Assembly: GCF_003254475.1 (NCBI RefSeq)
Contig: NZ_QFYQ01000001.1
Location: 2,666,001 to 2,730,000 of the forward strand
Length of the DNA: 64,000 bases
From: Phenylobacterium soli
GTDB lineage: Bacteria; Pseudomonadota; Alphaproteobacteria; Caulobacterales; Caulobacteraceae
Direction of reading: 5' to 3'
The notes under the pieces are model-generated. The model worked only from the letters and a program-made list of their open reading frames with translations. It did no database searches and was not told the origin of the DNA. The translations under genes were made by a program, and so were the position numbers. Shown piece by piece: positions 36,592 to 47,857 of this stretch. Position 1 is the stretch's first letter; every line of letters starts with the position of its first letter.

Positions 36592-37059
36592 ATGTCGAAG
36601 AAAAAGAAGAACTTCCTGCCCAAGACGATCGCGGGCGTGAAGGTGCCCAAGGCGGTCCGCAAGGGGCGGCTGGGCGAATTGATCGCCTCGCCCGCCGGCC
36701 AGGCGGCGATCGCCGAAGCGGTGATGGCCGTCGGCGCGGTGGCCGGCGCGAAGAAGGTCAAGGACAGCCCCAAGGCGCGCAGCGCCCTGGCCGAGGTGGC
36801 CGATCGGCTGCGCGACGGCGCGGGCGATGCGAGCCACAAGACCGGCAAGGCGGCCAGCGTCGCGAGCGGCGCCATCGCCTATGCGCTCGGCGAGGCGGCG
36901 CGCTCCTTCGCCGAGGCGCTGCAGCGGCACGACCGTGACGCCGACGCCGAGGCGCCGGCGAGCGCCGAGGGCTGGACCGAGCGCAGCGCGCACGAGACGG
37001 TGCGGGACGCGGAGAGTTCAAAAAAAAAGCCCCAGTCCTACGAGGCGGCCCCGCACTGA
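36592..37059 (+). CDS. Hypothetical basic/alanine-rich protein
   Basis: The 155-residue protein starts with a Lys cluster (SKKKKNFLPKTIAGVKVPKAVRKG), continues with Ala-rich amphipathic helices including QAAIAEAVMAVGAVAGA, and ends in a polar tail. The centre could form one weak membrane-associated helix. I do not recognise a family; similar short Lys-rich proteins occur in Caulobacterales. GGAGG lies eight bases before the ATG. It follows the quinohaemoprotein by 72 bases and may share its transcript. Confidence 0.65.
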   Translation: MSKKKKNFLPKTIAGVKVPKAVRKGRLGELIASPAGQAAIAEAVMAVGAVAGAKKVKDSPKARSALAEVADRLRDGAGDASHKTGKAASVASGAIAYALGEAARSFAEALQRHDRDADAEAPASAEGWTERSAHETVRDAESSKKKPQSYEAAPH

Positions 37060-37454
37060 GCATCGTTGGCCCGCGCTCGACGCCGGGCTTGTGGGCAAGG
37101 CCGATTGAGGTCTCGCCGCACAGGTCGACGATGATGGGCTCGCTGGCCGCGTTCGGGACCCGAAGGCTGGCCGGGTTCGCCGCCTGGCGGGCGCGGCGTG
37201 AGGCGCGTGAGAGCCTTCCGGGACGGGGCGTAGACCGCCGCCAACAACCCCACCCACAACTGTTCAGGGGCTTCATCCAGATCAACCTGATCCGCCCGCG
37301 TTGAGGCGGACTTGGCCACGCCGCTGAACTCGCGATCATTGCGCGCGTTGACTTGGCCGACTTCGCCCGTATCTTCCGCCGCGCGCGGCGACGTCCGCCC
37401 GCGCCGCCGCGGTGCGCCAGCCCAATACTTGCGTCACCGCCAAACTCGTAACGA
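37060..37454. promoter_or_regulatory. Intergenic region upstream of the RNA helicase
   Basis: This 395-base region holds no gene I can support. It contains the likely helicase promoter near 37348 and leaves a leader of roughly 70-80 bases. Possible remnants of a leftward reading frame between about 37060 and 37319 change frame part-way and have no ribosome site. Confidence 0.45.
37348..37375 (+). promoter_or_regulatory. Candidate sigma-70-type promoter of the helicase gene
   Basis: TTGACT at 37348-37353 and TATCTT at 37370-37375 are separated by 16 bases. This resembles a housekeeping promoter and would give a 5' leader of about 75 bases before the ATG at 37455. Confidence 0.3.
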
Positions 37455-38996
37455 ATGACCGAATTCTCAGAACTGGGCTTGTCGCCTGCGACCCTCCAGG
37501 CCGTCGCCGACGCGGGCTACCACACCGCCACTCCGATCCAGGCCGACGCCATCCCGGTGGCGCTCGCGGGCAAGGACGTGCTGGGCATCGCCCAGACGGG
37601 CACCGGCAAGACCGCCGCCTTCACCCTGCCGATGATCGACAAGCTGGCCGCCGGCCGCGCCCGTGCGCGGATGCCGCGCGCGCTGGTCATCGCCCCGACC
37701 CGCGAGCTCGCGGACCAGGTCGCCGACAGCTTCGAGAAGTACGCCAAGGGCCAGAAGTTGAGCTGGGCCCTGCTGATCGGCGGCGTCTCCTTCTCCGACC
37801 AGGAGCAGAAGCTGGACCGCGGCGTCGACGTGCTGATCGCCACGCCCGGCCGCCTCCTCGACCACTTCGAGCGCGGCAAGCTGCTGCTCACCGGCGTGCA
37901 GCTGATGGTGGTCGACGAAGCCGACCGCATGCTCGACATGGGCTTCATCCCGGACATCGAGCGGATCTTCAAGCTCACGCCGCCGAAACGTCAGACGCTG
38001 TTCTTCTCGGCGACCATGCCGCCGGAGATCACCCGGCTCACCAAGCAGTTCCTCAAGGATCCAGTGCGGATCGAGGTGGCCAAGCCGGCGACGACGGCCG
38101 AGACGATCACCCAGTACCTGGTGAGGATCCCGACCACGGACCCGAAGGCGAAGCGGACGGCGCTGCGCGCGCTCATCGACCGGGCCGACGTCAAGAACGG
38201 CATCGTCTTCTGCAACCGCAAGGCCGAGGTGGACATCGTCGCCAAGTCGCTGAAGAAGCACGGCCTCGACGCCGCGCCGATCCACGGCGACCTCGACCAG
38301 CAGATGCGGATGCGCACGCTGGCGGCGTTCCGCAGCGGCGAGCTGCGCCTGCTCGTCGCCTCCGACGTCGCCGCGCGCGGTCTCGACATTCCCGACGTGA
38401 GCCACGTCTTCAACTACGACGTATCGCACCACGCCGACGACTATGTGCACCGCATCGGCCGGACAGGCCGCGCGGGGCGCTCGGGCCAGACGTTCATGAT
38501 CGTCACCCCGGCCGACAGCAAGAATCTCGACAAGATTCTGAAGCTGACCGGCAAGGTCCCCGAGGAACTCACGCTCGACCTCGACTGGGCGAACATCAAG
38601 GACGAGCCGCGTCCGGGCCGCGGCCGCGAGCGCGGGGGCCGCGACCGTGGTCGCGACCGTGATCGGGATCAGGACCGGAGCGAGCGCCCCCGCCGGGAGC
38701 GGGCGCCACGCCGAGAAGCCGAGGCCGAAGCCAAGGCGCCGGCTGCCGCCCCCGTCGAGGCGGAGGCTCCGCCGCCGCGCCAGCGCAAGCCGAGGCCCGA
38801 GCGTCCTCTACCGCCGCCGCCAGTCCAGGCCGAGCGCCCGCCGCGGCGCGATGACAGGCGCGATGACAGGCGCGATGATCGCCGTGACGACCGCCGCCGG
38901 CGAGACCGCGACGATGGCGACCAGGTGGTGGGTTTCGGTGGCGACACGCCGGCGTTCCTCAGCCGGCCGCTGGCGGTGCGGAGATCCGACGACTAA
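37455..38996 (+). CDS. DEAD-box ATP-dependent RNA helicase (RhlE-like)
   Basis: The 513-residue protein unwinds RNA duplexes and probably acts in ribosome assembly or mRNA decay. Motifs in order are Q-motif TPIQ (about 26-29), Walker A AQTGTGKT (46-53), PTRELA, DEAD (154-157), SAT (186-188), RGLDIPDVSHV and HRIGRTGR (332-339). The last 130 residues are a low-complexity tail rich in Arg, Asp, Pro and Glu, with RDDR repeats near 465-475. Such basic tails bind RNA. RhlE rather than DbpA or SrmB is suggested by the core and tail; the exact subgroup is uncertain. A probable promoter lies about 80 bases upstream. Confidence 0.92.
   Translation: MTEFSELGLSPATLQAVADAGYHTATPIQADAIPVALAGKDVLGIAQTGTGKTAAFTLPMIDKLAAGRARARMPRALVIAPTRELADQVADSFEKYAKGQKLSWALLIGGVSFSDQEQKLDRGVDVLIATPGRLLDHFERGKLLLTGVQLMVVDEADRMLDMGFIPDIERIFKLTPPKRQTLFFSATMPPEITRLTKQFLKDPVRIEVAKPATTAETITQYLVRIPTTDPKAKRTALRALIDRADVKNGIVFCNRKAEVDIVAKSLKKHGLDAAPIHGDLDQQMRMRTLAAFRSGELRLLVASDVAARGLDIPDVSHVFNYDVSHHADDYVHRIGRTGRAGRSGQTFMIVTPADSKNLDKILKLTGKVPEELTLDLDWANIKDEPRPGRGRERGGRDRGRDRDRDQDRSERPRRERAPRREAEAEAKAPAAAPVEAEAPPPRQRKPRPERPLPPPPVQAERPPRRDDRRDDRRDDRRDDRRRRDRDDGDQVVGFGGDTPAFLSRPLAVRRSDD
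38847..38882 (+). repeat. 12-base tandem repeat coding for RDDR units
   Basis: CGCGATGACAGG occurs twice in tandem (38847-38858 and 38859-38870), followed by a diverged copy. The unit is in frame and encodes Arg-Asp-Asp-Arg in the disordered tail of the RNA helicase, so copy number can vary without frameshift. Confidence 0.8.
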
Positions 38997-39045
38997 CCCT
39001 GGGCCTTAACTCCGCGTTTGAAACTCGCGGGGTAACGGTTGAGGC

Positions 39046-40101
39046 ATGTCGGCTGATGTCGAAACCTCCCTGCGCGCGCCGCCGGCCTATGACCTGGCCC
39101 GCAAGGCGATCGCCGCCATGGAGGCCCACAAGGTCTGGCCGACCGCGCTGAATTTCGAGCTGTGGGTCCATTACGTGGCCGCCAAGGGCAGCGCCCTGGC
39201 GGTCGAGATCGATCACATGCTGGAGGCCGGCGAGCCCTTCACCGACAGCGTCGGCGAGACCCTGGCCGCCAAGTTCCTGCCCAAGCAGAAGCTCTCGGGC
39301 GAACTGCTCGACGCCGGCGACGCCCTGTCCAAGGAACTGGACAGCGTCCATCGGGCCATCGAGAGCGCGCGGGAATCGAGCGAGGCCTACGGCCAGGAAC
39401 TGGCCAACGCTTCTGAAAGCCTGGCCGGCGAGGACACCGGCAAGATCAAGGCCATGGTCGAGAGCCTGACCCAGGCCACCCAGCGGGTGCGCCAGGAGAA
39501 CCAGACCCTCGAAAGCCAGCTCGCCGACACGACGGCGGAGGTTTCCAAGCTGCGCGAGCACCTCGAGCAGGTCCGCCGCGAGGCGATGACCGACGGGCTG
39601 ACGAGCCTGGCCAACCGCAAGGCCTTCGACGAGGCGCTGGAGCGCGCCTGCGCCGAGGCCGACCAGGCGGGCGGCGGGCTCTGCTTGGCGGTGCTCGACA
39701 TCGACCACTTCAAGGCCTTCAACGATACGTGGGGCCACCAGACCGGCGACCAGGTGCTGCGCTACGTGGCGAGCGTGATCGGCCGCTCCGGCGCCGCGCC
39801 GCGCACCGCTGCGCGCTACGGCGGCGAGGAATTCGCCCTGATCTTCCCCGGCGAGACGGCGCGCACCGCCCTGGCGGTGCTGGAAGAGATTCGCGCCGAG
39901 GTGGCTTCGCGGGTCCTCAAGCGGCGCTCGACGAACGAAGACCTCGGCGCAGTGACCTTGTCGGCCGGCCTCGCGGAGCGGCGCCCTGGCGAGCCGCCGG
40001 CGTCCCTCGTGGAGCGGGCCGACGCCGCGCTCTATGCCTCGAAGCGCGGCGGCCGCAACCGCACCTCCTCCGCCGATCCGATCGCCGCCGCCGCGGCCTG
40101 A
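39046..40101 (+). CDS. Diguanylate cyclase (GGDEF domain)
   Basis: The 351-residue soluble protein makes cyclic di-GMP. The N-terminal 180 residues are helical, with a long coiled coil ending TAEVSKLREHLEQVRREAMTDGLT, and the GGDEF domain follows. The active site is RYGGEEF, with GGEEF at residues 259-263, and the DIDHFKAFNDTWGH metal and nucleotide segment is intact, so activity is expected. The usual inhibitory I-site RxxD five residues before GGEEF is absent. No membrane segment or receiver domain is present. The layout is similar to Caulobacter coiled-coil cyclases such as DgcB, but that identity is not claimed. Confidence 0.9.
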   Translation: MSADVETSLRAPPAYDLARKAIAAMEAHKVWPTALNFELWVHYVAAKGSALAVEIDHMLEAGEPFTDSVGETLAAKFLPKQKLSGELLDAGDALSKELDSVHRAIESARESSEAYGQELANASESLAGEDTGKIKAMVESLTQATQRVRQENQTLESQLADTTAEVSKLREHLEQVRREAMTDGLTSLANRKAFDEALERACAEADQAGGGLCLAVLDIDHFKAFNDTWGHQTGDQVLRYVASVIGRSGAAPRTAARYGGEEFALIFPGETARTALAVLEEIRAEVASRVLKRRSTNEDLGAVTLSAGLAERRPGEPPASLVERADAALYASKRGGRNRTSSADPIAAAAA

Positions 40102-40189
40102 GGCGACACCTCGGCGGACTTTTCGCTAGCCTGACGCCGGGGTATGGGCCTCTAAGATCGCGCGAAACATTCGTTCGAGGGAGGACGCC

Positions 40190-40993
40190 ATGGACGGCAA
40201 CGCCGCTGCGCCGAAGGTCAGGACCGAGGTCAAGGACCGCATCGGGATCATCACGCTTTCCGACCCCTCCACCCTCAACGCGGCCGGCATGGAGCTCATG
40301 CAGGACCTCAACGCGGCGGTGGAGAGCCTGGTCGCCAACGACGACGCGCGCTGCATCGTGATCACCGGCGAAGGCCGCGGCTTCTGCTCGGGCGCCAACC
40401 TGTCGGGCGGTCGTGCGGGCGGCGGGGTCACCAACCCCAACGGGCCGAACGAAGCCCTGCTGAAGGTCTACAACCCCTTCGTCTCCACCCTGCGCAAGTC
40501 GCCCAAGCCGCTGGTGGCGGCGGTCAACGGCGTGGCGGCCGGCGTCGGCGTGTCCCTCGCCCTGGCCTGCGACATCGTCGTGGCGGCCGAGAGCGCCTAC
40601 TTCCTGCTGGCCTTCCGCCGCATCGGCCTGGTTCCGGACGGCGGCGCGACCTGGCTGCTGCCGAAGCTCGTCGGCAAGGCGCGCGCCATGGAGCTGATGC
40701 TGCTCGGTGAGAAGCTGCCGGCCAAGACGGCCCAGGAGTGGGGCTTGATCAACCGCTGCGTGGCCGACGCCGATCTGATGAAGAGCGCGCTTGAGCTCGC
40801 CGGCGCCCTGGCGAGCGGCCCCGCCTCGCTGGGCCTCACCCGCAATCTCGTCTGGGAAGCGCTGGACACGAGCTGGCACCTGCAGCTCGAGGCGGAAGCC
40901 TACGCCCAGGGCGACGCCGGCCGGACCGAGGACTCCCGCGAGGGCGTCATGGCGTTCCTGCAGAAGCGTCCGGCCGAGTTCAAAGGCCGCTAG
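40190..40993 (+). CDS. Enoyl-CoA hydratase/isomerase family protein
   Basis: The 267-residue protein has the crotonase fold: GRGFCSGANLSGG as the first oxyanion-hole block (about 62-74), AAVNGVAAGVGVSLALACDI as the second (about 110-129), and FRRIGLVPDGGATWLLPKLVG with the catalytic-region residues following. An Asp replaces one of the classical catalytic Glu positions in some relatives; which reaction it runs cannot be fixed. A GAGGGAGG ribosome site is upstream of ATG 40190. It is followed by a terminator shared with the SUF operon end. Confidence 0.9.
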   Translation: MDGNAAAPKVRTEVKDRIGIITLSDPSTLNAAGMELMQDLNAAVESLVANDDARCIVITGEGRGFCSGANLSGGRAGGGVTNPNGPNEALLKVYNPFVSTLRKSPKPLVAAVNGVAAGVGVSLALACDIVVAAESAYFLLAFRRIGLVPDGGATWLLPKLVGKARAMELMLLGEKLPAKTAQEWGLINRCVADADLMKSALELAGALASGPASLGLTRNLVWEALDTSWHLQLEAEAYAQGDAGRTEDSREGVMAFLQKRPAEFKGR

Positions 40994-41022
40994 AAGCGCC
41001 TGAAATCCTGGAGGAAATCGAG

Positions 41023-41050
41023 CGGCCGGGCGGAAGCGTCCGGCCGTTTT
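41023..41050 (+). terminator. Rho-independent terminator after the enoyl-CoA hydratase gene
   Basis: CGGCCGG (41023-41029) pairs with CCGGCCG (41040-41046) across a 10-base loop and is followed by TTTT. It lies between convergent genes and ends right beside the sufA stop codon. Confidence 0.7.
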
Positions 41051-41051
41051 G

Positions 41052-41444
41052 CTATTCGGGCTTGGCGGGCTCGATGGTGACGCTCTCGCCGCAGCCGCAG
41101 GCGTCGGTCTCGTTGGGATTGTGGAACACGAACCGGGCGGAGAGCTTGGTCACCTCGTAGTCGATCTCCGAGCCGATCAGAAACAGCACGGCCTTGGGCT
41201 CGACGAGAATGGTGACGCCCTTGTCCTCGATGACCTCGTCCAACGGCGCAGCCTGCTCGGCATATTCGAGGACGTATTCCTGCCCGGCGCAGCCGCCGTT
41301 CTTCACGCCGACGCGCAAGCCGATGTACGGCTTCTCGGCCTTGGCCATGATCTCCTTCACGCGCGCGGCGGCGGCCTCGGTCAGGGTGACCACCTTGGGC
41401 CGGGGACGGCGGGCGCGGGGCGTGGGGGTGAGGGAAAGGTCCAT
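41052..41444 (-). CDS. sufA: SUF iron-sulfur cluster assembly A-type protein
   Basis: A-type carriers take Fe-S clusters from the scaffold and hand them to apoproteins. The 130-residue protein has a basic N-terminal extension and then the HesB/IscA fold, with the three conserved cysteines: Cys52 in GGCAGQEY and Cys116 and Cys118 in DACGCGES. It is the last gene of the SUF operon, three bases after sufT. Naming it SufA rather than ErpA or IscA rests on its operon position. Confidence 0.94.
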   Translation of the reverse strand: MDLSLTPTPRARRPRPKVVTLTEAAAARVKEIMAKAEKPYIGLRVGVKNGGCAGQEYVLEYAEQAAPLDEVIEDKGVTILVEPKAVLFLIGSEIDYEVTKLSARFVFHNPNETDACGCGESVTIEPAKPE

Positions 41445-41447
41445 GGC

Positions 41448-41807
41448 TCAGAACATGTTCAGCTGGAGCTTGGCCTCGTCGGACATCCGCGAGGGGTCCC
41501 ACGGCGGATCGAAGACCAGCTCGACCTTGCAGGAGCGGATGCCGGGGATCTCCAGCACCGCCTGCTCGACCCAGCCCGGCATGTCGCCGGCCACCGGGCA
41601 GCCCGGCGCGGTGAGGGTCATGTCGATGACCACGTCCCGGTCGTCGGAAACGTCGACCTTGTAGATCAGGCCGAGCTCGTAGATGTCGACCGGGATTTCC
41701 GGGTCGTAGACCGTCTTCAGCTTCTCGATGAGCTGGTCGGTGATGACGTCCAGCTCTTCCTGGGAGAGCGGAGCCGTCTGGGTCTCGATCTTGGCGACGT
41801 CGTCCAT
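41448..41807 (-). CDS. sufT: SUF system Fe-S assembly protein SufT (DUF59/MIP18 family)
   Basis: The 119-residue protein has the DUF59 pattern: LKTVYDPEIPVDIYELGLIYKV, then VVIDMTLTAPGCPVAGDMPGWVEQAV with the conserved Cys in APGCP, and VELVFDPPWDPSRMSDEA near the end. In other bacteria SufT aids Fe-S maturation under high demand, and homologues occur in most suf operons of this group. It lies six bases after sufS and three before sufA, all on the same strand. Confidence 0.92.
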   Translation of the reverse strand: MDDVAKIETQTAPLSQEELDVITDQLIEKLKTVYDPEIPVDIYELGLIYKVDVSDDRDVVIDMTLTAPGCPVAGDMPGWVEQAVLEIPGIRSCKVELVFDPPWDPSRMSDEAKLQLNMF

Positions 41808-41813
41808 GGTGCT

Positions 41814-43028
41814 CTACGCGAAGAAGGCCTGGGTACGGGTAAGGGCGTCGACGAAGGCGTCCGCCTCGTCCTCGGTGTTATATAGGGCGAAGGAAGCCCG
41901 GGCGCTCGACGTGACGCCGAAACGCCGCATCAGCGGCTCGGCGCAGTGCGTCCCGGCGCGGACGGCCACGCCGTAACGGTCGAGGATCTGGGCCACGTCG
42001 TGCGCGTGGGCGCCTTCGACGGTGAAGGAGAGGATGGCCGCCTTCCCCGGCGCCTCGCCCAGCACCTTCAGCCAATTGGCGCCGGCCAGCCGGTCACGGA
42101 CGCGCGCATACAGCCGGTGCTCGTGCTCGGCGATCGCCTCGCGGTCGAGGCCGGACATCCAGTCGATGGCCGCGCCGAGGCCGATGGCTTCGAGGATTGG
42201 CGGCGTGCCGGCTTCGAAGCGGTGCGGCGGGTCCGCGTAGCTGATGGCGTCCTCAGTCACCGTGCCGATCATCTCGCCGCCGCCCTGGTAAGGCGGAAGC
42301 CCGGCCAGTTGCTCGGCCTTGCCGTAGAGGATGCCGATGCCGGTGGGGCCATAGAGCTTGTGGCCGGAGAAGACGTAGAAGTCGGCGTCGATGGCCTTCA
42401 CGTCGACCGGCTTGTGGACGATGGCCTGGCAGCCGTCGAGGAGCACCAGCGCGCCGGCCTCGTGGGCCATGCGGGTCATGTCCGTCACCGGGTTGATGGT
42501 GCCGAGCACGTTGGACATGTGGCTGAGCGCCACGACGCGGGTCTTTGGCCCGAGGAGCCGCTGATAGGCTTCGAGGTCGAGCTGGCCGTCGTCGGTGACT
42601 GGCACGAACTTCAGGACCACGCCCAGACGCTCGCGCAGGAAATGCCAGGGCACGATGTTGGCGTGGTGCTCCATCTGGGTGAGCACGATCTCGTCGCCGG
42701 TCTGCAGGCGAGCGCCGAGGCCGGCCGCGACGAGGTTGATCGCCTCGGTGCCGCCCTTGGTGAAGACGATCTCCGAAGGCTCCGCCCCGATGAAGGCGGC
42801 CACCTTGTTGCGCGCGCCCTCGTAGGCCTCGGTGGTCTCGTTCGCGAGGGTGTGCAGGCCGCGGTGCACGTTGGCGTAGGAGTGCTCCATGGCGTGGCTG
42901 ATCGCCTGGATCACCGCCCGCGGCTTCTGGGCCGAAGCGGCGCTGTCCAGATAGACCAGCGGCTTGCCGTTCACCTGACGATCCAGGATCGGGAACTCGG
43001 CGCGGATGGCTTGCGGGTCGAAGGCCAT
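41814..43028 (-). CDS. sufS: Cysteine desulfurase SufS (class II)
   Basis: SufS takes sulfur from cysteine with pyridoxal phosphate and passes a persulfide to the SufBCD scaffold. The 404-residue protein starts FDPQAIRAEFPILDRQVNGKPL, has the PLP lysine at 224 in FSGHKLYGPTG, and the sulfur-carrying Cys362 in RAGTHCAEPLM. The short Cys loop marks it as group II. It lies two bases after sufD on the same strand. No sufE or sufU is found in the operon. Confidence 0.96.
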   Translation of the reverse strand: MAFDPQAIRAEFPILDRQVNGKPLVYLDSAASAQKPRAVIQAISHAMEHSYANVHRGLHTLANETTEAYEGARNKVAAFIGAEPSEIVFTKGGTEAINLVAAGLGARLQTGDEIVLTQMEHHANIVPWHFLRERLGVVLKFVPVTDDGQLDLEAYQRLLGPKTRVVALSHMSNVLGTINPVTDMTRMAHEAGALVLLDGCQAIVHKPVDVKAIDADFYVFSGHKLYGPTGIGILYGKAEQLAGLPPYQGGGEMIGTVTEDAISYADPPHRFEAGTPPILEAIGLGAAIDWMSGLDREAIAEHEHRLYARVRDRLAGANWLKVLGEAPGKAAILSFTVEGAHAHDVAQILDRYGVAVRAGTHCAEPLMRRFGVTSSARASFALYNTEDEADAFVDALTRTQAFFA

Positions 43029-43030
43029 GG

Positions 43031-44058
43031 TCAGACCATCAGGCCGGCGGCGGCCCAGAGGCGGACCACCTCGCGGGCGCCCTCGTGGGCGATCCGGTCG
43101 ACGACCTCGCCGATGAAGGCCTCGGTGAGCAGAGCCTTGGCCTCGGCCTCGGGAATGCCGCGCTGGCGAGCGTAGAACAGCGCGTCTTCGTCGAGGGCCC
43201 CCACCGTATTGCCGTGACTGCAGGAGACGTCGTCGGCGTAGATCTCCAGCTCCGGCTTGGCGTCCACCTCGGCGCGGTCGGAGAGGATCAGGGCATGATG
43301 CTCCATCCGCGCGTCGGTGCGGTCGGCGCCCTCCGTCACCACGATGCGGCCCTGGAAGACGCCGCGGGCCTGGTCGCGGACGACCCCCTTGGCCATCTGC
43401 ATGGTCACGCCGTCGGTCCCAGCGTGGGTGACGACGGTGGTGAGGTCGGCGTGTCGCTTGCCGGCCAGGAGATAGACCCCGTCCATGCGCACCTTGGCGC
43501 CGTGGCCGGGATGGGCGAGCCGGGTCTCGATCCGCTGACGCCGCGCGCCGGACAGGAAGACGGACTGCCCGAAGTCGGCGCCTTCGCCGAAGCGGACCTC
43601 GGTCTCGGAGACGCAGACGCCTTCCGCCCCGTCGGCGGCGAGGACGATGCGCTCGAGCGTCGCCCCCTCGCCCAGGGAGACGTCGATCCCGGCGTGGGCG
43701 ACATAGCCGCCCTCGTCGCCTTCGTAGCTCTCGAGCAGGGTCAGGCGACCGCCGGCCGCGACCTCCACCTCGGCGCGGGCGGTGTGCGAGCCGGAGCCGC
43801 GCGACAGGAAGCGCAGGGCGATCGTCTTGGCCTCGCCAGCGCCCAGCGAGATGCGCGCATCCGGACCGCCATTGGCGACCACCAAGGACTGATCGGCGAG
43901 GTGTTCGAACGGCCCCTGCCCCACATCCCGCGGATCGACGGCCGCAGAGGCCGGCGGCGTCTCGCGGATCAGGCCGCGCAGGTCCGTCCAGCGCCAGTTC
44001 TCGTCGCGCTTGCCGGGGAGCTGCGAGGCGTCGCGCTCGCGGATGGCGGAGGCGACGC

Positions 44059-44062
<4 letters not shown>
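43031..44062 (-). CDS. sufD: SUF scaffold subunit SufD
   Basis: SufD is a catalytically quiet paralogue of SufB that completes the SufBC2D scaffold. The 343-residue protein is a right-handed beta-helix with the C-terminal signature of the family: CSHGNTVGALDEDALFYARQRGIPEAEAKALL (about 285-316), including the conserved His in SHG. It ends in helices that bind SufC. Its start overlaps the sufC stop by four bases and its stop is two bases from sufS. Confidence 0.95.
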
Positions 44063-44805
<743 letters not shown>

Positions 44806-45209
44806 CTAACGGGTCTCGTCGACGAGGAACTGAGCCATGATCTGGAGCGCCTCTTCGACGCTCTCCACGGTCTGCTGCTTGCGGGGCGCGACGGTGCCGG
44901 GCGTGGCCGGGGTGCGCTTGTCGGACAGGGTGACGCTCGCCTTGCCCGCCTCGAAATAGGCGGCGATGCGATAGTCCTGGTGGTCGATGTTCACCGTATA
45001 GCGACGGCGGTCGACGCTGAGGCCGCGGGCGTGCAGGAACTCCGGATCAGCGTCCAGGGCCGCCTGCAACTGGGTGGCGCGCGCGAGATCTTCTTCCTGC
45101 TGCTTGCGCTCAGCCTCGTCGCGCTTGCGGCGCTCCATCTCGCGACGCGCGAATTCCACCTCGAAGGCGTCTTTGAGGGTGAAGGGCTTCTGCTTCTTGG
45201 TCTTGGCGG

Positions 45210-45213
<4 letters not shown>
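44806..45213 (-). CDS. Uncharacterised protein encoded between sufB and sufC
   Basis: The 135-residue protein starts [17 protein letters not shown], continues as a long highly charged helix (about residues 15-60, rich in Arg, Glu, Lys) and ends in a small beta-alpha domain with [19 protein letters not shown] and a C-terminal helix [16 protein letters not shown]. It has no cysteine, so it is not a cluster ligand protein. The ATG at 45213 overlaps the sufB stop (ATGA) and its stop abuts sufC, so it is inside the operon and surely co-translated. I do not recognise a family. A scaffold accessory or assembly factor is a guess. Confidence 0.8.
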
Positions 45214-46678
<1,465 letters not shown>

Positions 46679-46679
<1 letters not shown>

Positions 46680-47857
46680 TACGCTACTCCTGCCGCGACG
46701 GGCGCCCGGCGCGCCTCGTGCCGGCGATGGGCTTCGAACCAGGCCTCGACGAAGCGGTTCCAGTCAGCCTCGGTGGTGGCCCAACCGCCGGAGACCCGCA
46801 GGCCGCAGGCGGCCAGGTCGCCCTGGTCCATAGCGGCGAGCACGGGCGACTGCTTGACCTTGCCTGAAGAGCACGCCGCGCCGGCGCTGACCATGACGCC
46901 GGTCAAGTCGAGGGCCATCACTTGCAGGTCGGAGGGGAAGCCCGGCGCGGCGACGCAGAGGGTCTGCGGCAGGCGCGGCGCGGCCTCGCCCATGACCACG
47001 GCGCCGGCGGCCTTGAGGGCCTCGGCGGCGGCGTCGCGCCAAGCTTGCTTTTCTTCGACCTTGCCGGCTTCCACTTCCTCGCGAGCGAGCTTAGCAGCTG
47101 CACCGAAGCCGCTGATTCCGGGGACGTTTTCGGTTCCACCCCGCCGGCCGCGCTCCTGGCCGCCGCCGTGCTGGCGCCGGGTCAGCGTGGCGCGCGGGCC
47201 GAAGGTGAGCGCGCCGACGCCCTGCGGGCCGCCGATCTTGTGGGCCGAGACCGCGAGGGTGTCGGCGCCGAGGCCGCGGCTGTCGACCTCGATCTTGCCG
47301 GCCGCCTGGACGGCGTCGACGTGCAGCCAGCCGTCGGCGGCGCGGACCAGCTCGGCCGCCTCCCTCACCGGCTGAATGACGCCGGTCTCGTTGTTGGCGA
47401 GCATGGCGGCGACGAACGGCTTGCCATCGGCCGCGTCCCAGCGCCCGAGGCGCTCGGCGAGCCAGGCAAGGTCGAGACGCCCGGAGCGGTCGACGGGGAT
47501 CTCCTCGACCGCCACCCCGGCTGTGCGCGCCAGGGCATGGGCGGTCTCGTGAACGCTGTCGTGCTCCACGGCCGAGATCAGCAGGCGCTTGGCGCCGGCG
47601 GCGACGGCGCTCTCCAGGGCCAGCGCATTGGCCTCGGTGCCGCCCGAGGTGAAGATGACCGTGGAGGCCGGGGCGGCGATCAGGGCGGCCACCTCCGCCC
47701 TCGCCTGCTCGACGAGCGCGCGGGCCGCACGGCCTGCGGCATGAACGGACGAGGGATTGCCGCCGACGTCCAGGGCGTGGGCGATGGCGGCCTTGGCCTC
47801 GGGGCGCGCCGGGGCGGTGGCGTTGTAGTCGAGATAGACGGAGTTCGCCGAACTCAT
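46679..47857 (-). CDS. Cysteine desulfurase, NifS/IscS-type (class I)
   Basis: This 392-residue PLP enzyme is a second desulfurase in the same operon. It opens [18 protein letters not shown], has the PLP lysine in [15 protein letters not shown] (about residue 200) and a long catalytic loop [21 protein letters not shown] with the active-site Cys, which is the group I (NifS/IscS) form, unlike SufS. Its stop overlaps the sufB start and its start overlaps the regulator stop by four bases, so it is the first enzyme gene of the operon. IscS-like supply to sulfur acceptors other than SufB is possible. Confidence 0.94.

Noticed and set aside
32224..36993. A 1589-codon open frame on the minus strand
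   Set aside because: It is antisense to parE and the quinohaemoprotein, both of which have complete catalytic motifs. In GC-rich DNA such long shadow frames are common, and its translation is low-complexity without a recognisable domain.
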